This document shows positions 62,539 to 64,000 of a DNA stretch of 64,000 nt, piece after piece. Within the stretch, counting starts at the first letter, position 1, and each line of letters starts with the position of its first letter. The position numbers were made by a program, and so were the translations under genes. The DNA is from Diplosphaera chodatii (lineage: Eukaryota > Chlorophyta > Trebouxiophyceae > Prasiolales > Stichococcaceae). The notes under the pieces were generated by a model. The model was not told the origin of the DNA and did not search any database. It saw only the letters and a list, made by a program, of their open reading frames with translations. Location of the stretch: positions 1,364,001-1,428,000 of the forward strand of contig JAALGY010000057.1 of assembly GCA_032358165.1 (NCBI GenBank), in the 5' to 3' direction.

Positions 62539-63031
62539 ATGACGCTGATTGCGTCGATCCTGGGCGGCCTTGGGCGCAGTCGTCGCGTTCCCCGCACCGG
62601 CCTGTGGCAGCTCAATTCCAAGCGCGGGCCGCGCAATTTCTACAAGGGCAAAGGCGTTGAGCCCACCGGCAGGCACACCAGGAAGGGTGAGTTCCGCGTG
62701 TCAATTGTGACTTGCAGTGTCGCTTTGCGGATATTTGAAGTTCACTATATTTGCTGCATGTGTCGTGTTGCCGCACAGGCGGGTACGTGCTGGACAAACT
62801 GAAGCTTCCCAACATTGTGGTGCCGGACCTGACAGACTTCAAGGTCAGCCGATCGTATTGATCAGCCGGAATGCACAGCATAATTTCGCCATCCTCATGC
62901 CAGCCCTTGCTGTGGGCTGCCTGGCCGTCATTTGCATGGTATGCATACATGCGGCTCCTGCCTCCGACGTGACATGCACCCTCCCACAGCTCAAGCCGTA
63001 CGTGGCCTACAGCCCGCCGCCCAAGAAGTGA
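62539..63031 (+). CDS. MRPL41: Mitochondrial large-subunit ribosomal protein mL41
   Basis: Three exons (62539-62686, 62779-62843, 62990-63031) sum to 84 codons plus stop. The core SKRGPRNFYKGKG, PTGRHTRKGGYV, LPNIVVPDLTDF and KLKPYVAYSPPP matches mL41 (MRPL41, yeast MRPL27), a component of the mitochondrial large subunit with no bacterial counterpart. The short basic N terminus (MTLIASILGGLGRSRRVPR) can serve as a mitochondrial presequence. Frame and family agree at both junctions. Confidence 0.95.
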
Positions 63032-63223
63032 CGGTATCCTATTGTCCAATGGCAATGCCTTGCTGCATAGCTGCATGAGCAGCGCCATAACCAGCCATGG
63101 TGCGCACTGATTGAGTGCCACTCCCTGCTAGAGGGTTTGCACGTCTGAACATTATATTCAGCATGGCACGAAGTCAATATTTGACGAGCCAATTTGCTTA
63201 CGGTTGTGTTGAGGGGCCAACAG

Positions 63224-64000
63224 GCAAATGATGGACATGACTCAGAGGCGCCGTCGTCATCTGAAGAGGTAGGACGACTCATGGAAGATGTTAGGAGCGC
63301 TGTCGCAATACTACGAGTGCTCTCTGATGCTTATCTGAAGTGGCTGAACGTGCTGCACGGCATGCCACAGGAGTCAGATGTGAGCGAGCAGCTGGACGAG
63401 GGCTTTCTCAAGGCATTTGCCAAGATCAAGCAGCGGGACGCGTCTATCTATAATGCTGACGCCAGACTCTTCGATGCGGGTTCGCCTGGCGCCAGCGAGG
63501 AGGACAACAGCAGCGAGGGCGATGCAAGCACAGGCTCCGAAGCACCAGCCAGTGGCCGCAAAGAGCACCCAAAATTCCTGCGCCAAGTGCTGGCCGAGCA
63601 GGCGAGTCAGGGTCCTGGTCCCCTGCCGGAAGTGCTTCCAGAGTGAGCAATGCCTGGAGATGGATCACCTAGATTGACAATGGATTACCTGGATTGACAC
63701 CTTTAAGGAGCTGAACAGCTTCGCTATGAGTGCAGGCATTGGAGGGTGGCTCGGCGAGCGACAGCGATGCAGATGCCGTGCGGCCTCTGACATACACGCA
63801 GGAACAGCAGGATGTGAAGAATGCATTTCTCGAGGTGCCATTGCAATTGCAGCCATGTCCACACGACAATGCAGGGCCTCTGATCCTGTGGGAGGATGGC
63901 GACTGAACCAAAGGGCTGCCCTGTTAAGCTGCTGACCTCCTCAACCTGACCACCGTCCTGCAGGCCGCTGGCGAAGTAGAGGAGGGTCTGAAGGACGGGG
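63224..64000 (+). CDS. KRI1: KRI1 homolog, nucleolar ribosome-biogenesis factor (partial)
   Basis: Four exons are visible (63224-63268, 63371-63601, 63736-63834, 63964 to the window edge), all phase 0. The product aligns with the N-terminal part of KRI1, a nucleolar protein of 40S subunit assembly: an acidic Ser/Glu stretch (APSSSEE), FLKAFAKIKQRDASIYNAD, KEHPKFLRQVLAEQ, LTYTQEQQDVKNAFLE. The gene runs off the right edge. The usual first KRI1 block (N-x-x-F-A-x-R-Y) was not found in the 190 bp back to mL41, so the 5' end is incomplete. The exon ending at 63601 uses a GC donor (CAG|GCGAGT). Intron 63269-63370 is 102 nt, in frame and stop-free. Confidence 0.82.

Overview
The window is nuclear DNA from a photosynthetic eukaryote, most likely a chlorophyte green alga (possibly trebouxiophycean; the class is an inference). 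It is moderately GC-rich and nearly every gene is cut by short (about 70-200 nt) spliceosomal introns ending in CAG. Plastid-type nuclear genes (NTRC, a PAM71/GDT1-like transporter, a Ycf45/SPD1-like ATPase) sit beside standard eukaryotic genes (RPT5, PIG-T, MON2, KRI1, PUM3). All gene models were built by hand: exons were joined only where frame, splice sites and protein family agreed, and most models sum to an exact multiple of three.

Layout: EMB8-like hydrolase (+, 47-2345); intronless SPD1/Ycf45-like ATPase (-, 2713-4392); PIG-T (+, 4788-7362); RPT5 (-, 7626-9721); GDT1/PAM71-like transporter (+, 10344-12027); unassigned multi-pass membrane protein (+, to 14794); ubiquitin-L40 fusion (-, 15159-16230); Gln/Ala-rich repeat protein (+, 17533-23210); Lys/His/Ser-rich small protein (-, 23721-24542); PUM3 (+, 24847-28799); organellar-type release factor 1 (+, 29789-32102); two-CNB cyclic-nucleotide-dependent kinase (-, 32416-37071); intronless patatin-like lipase (+, 37965-39587); O-fucosyltransferase-like Golgi protein (-, 39987-43061); long coiled-coil protein (+, 43893-48585); germin-like cupin (-, 49298-51037); MON2 (-, 51597-60063); intronless NTRC (-, 60647-62380); mitochondrial ribosomal protein mL41 (+, 62539-63031); KRI1 (+, 63224 to the window edge).

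The genes mostly alternate head-to-head and tail-to-tail, with divergent promoters as short as 158 bp (NTRC/mL41). They form no single pathway; this is an ordinary gene-dense chromosomal segment. I see no prophage, CRISPR array, tRNA or rRNA gene.

The most interesting signals are an apparent excess of GC-AG introns with a tight CAG|GCRAGY donor, a 17-exon Gln/Ala-rich protein whose exons look internally duplicated and which carries a tandem 'SLGSVQDF' motif, a roughly 270-bp inverted-repeat (MITE-like) unit at 43409-43676, and three intronless genes, all apparently organelle-targeted, among intron-dense neighbours.
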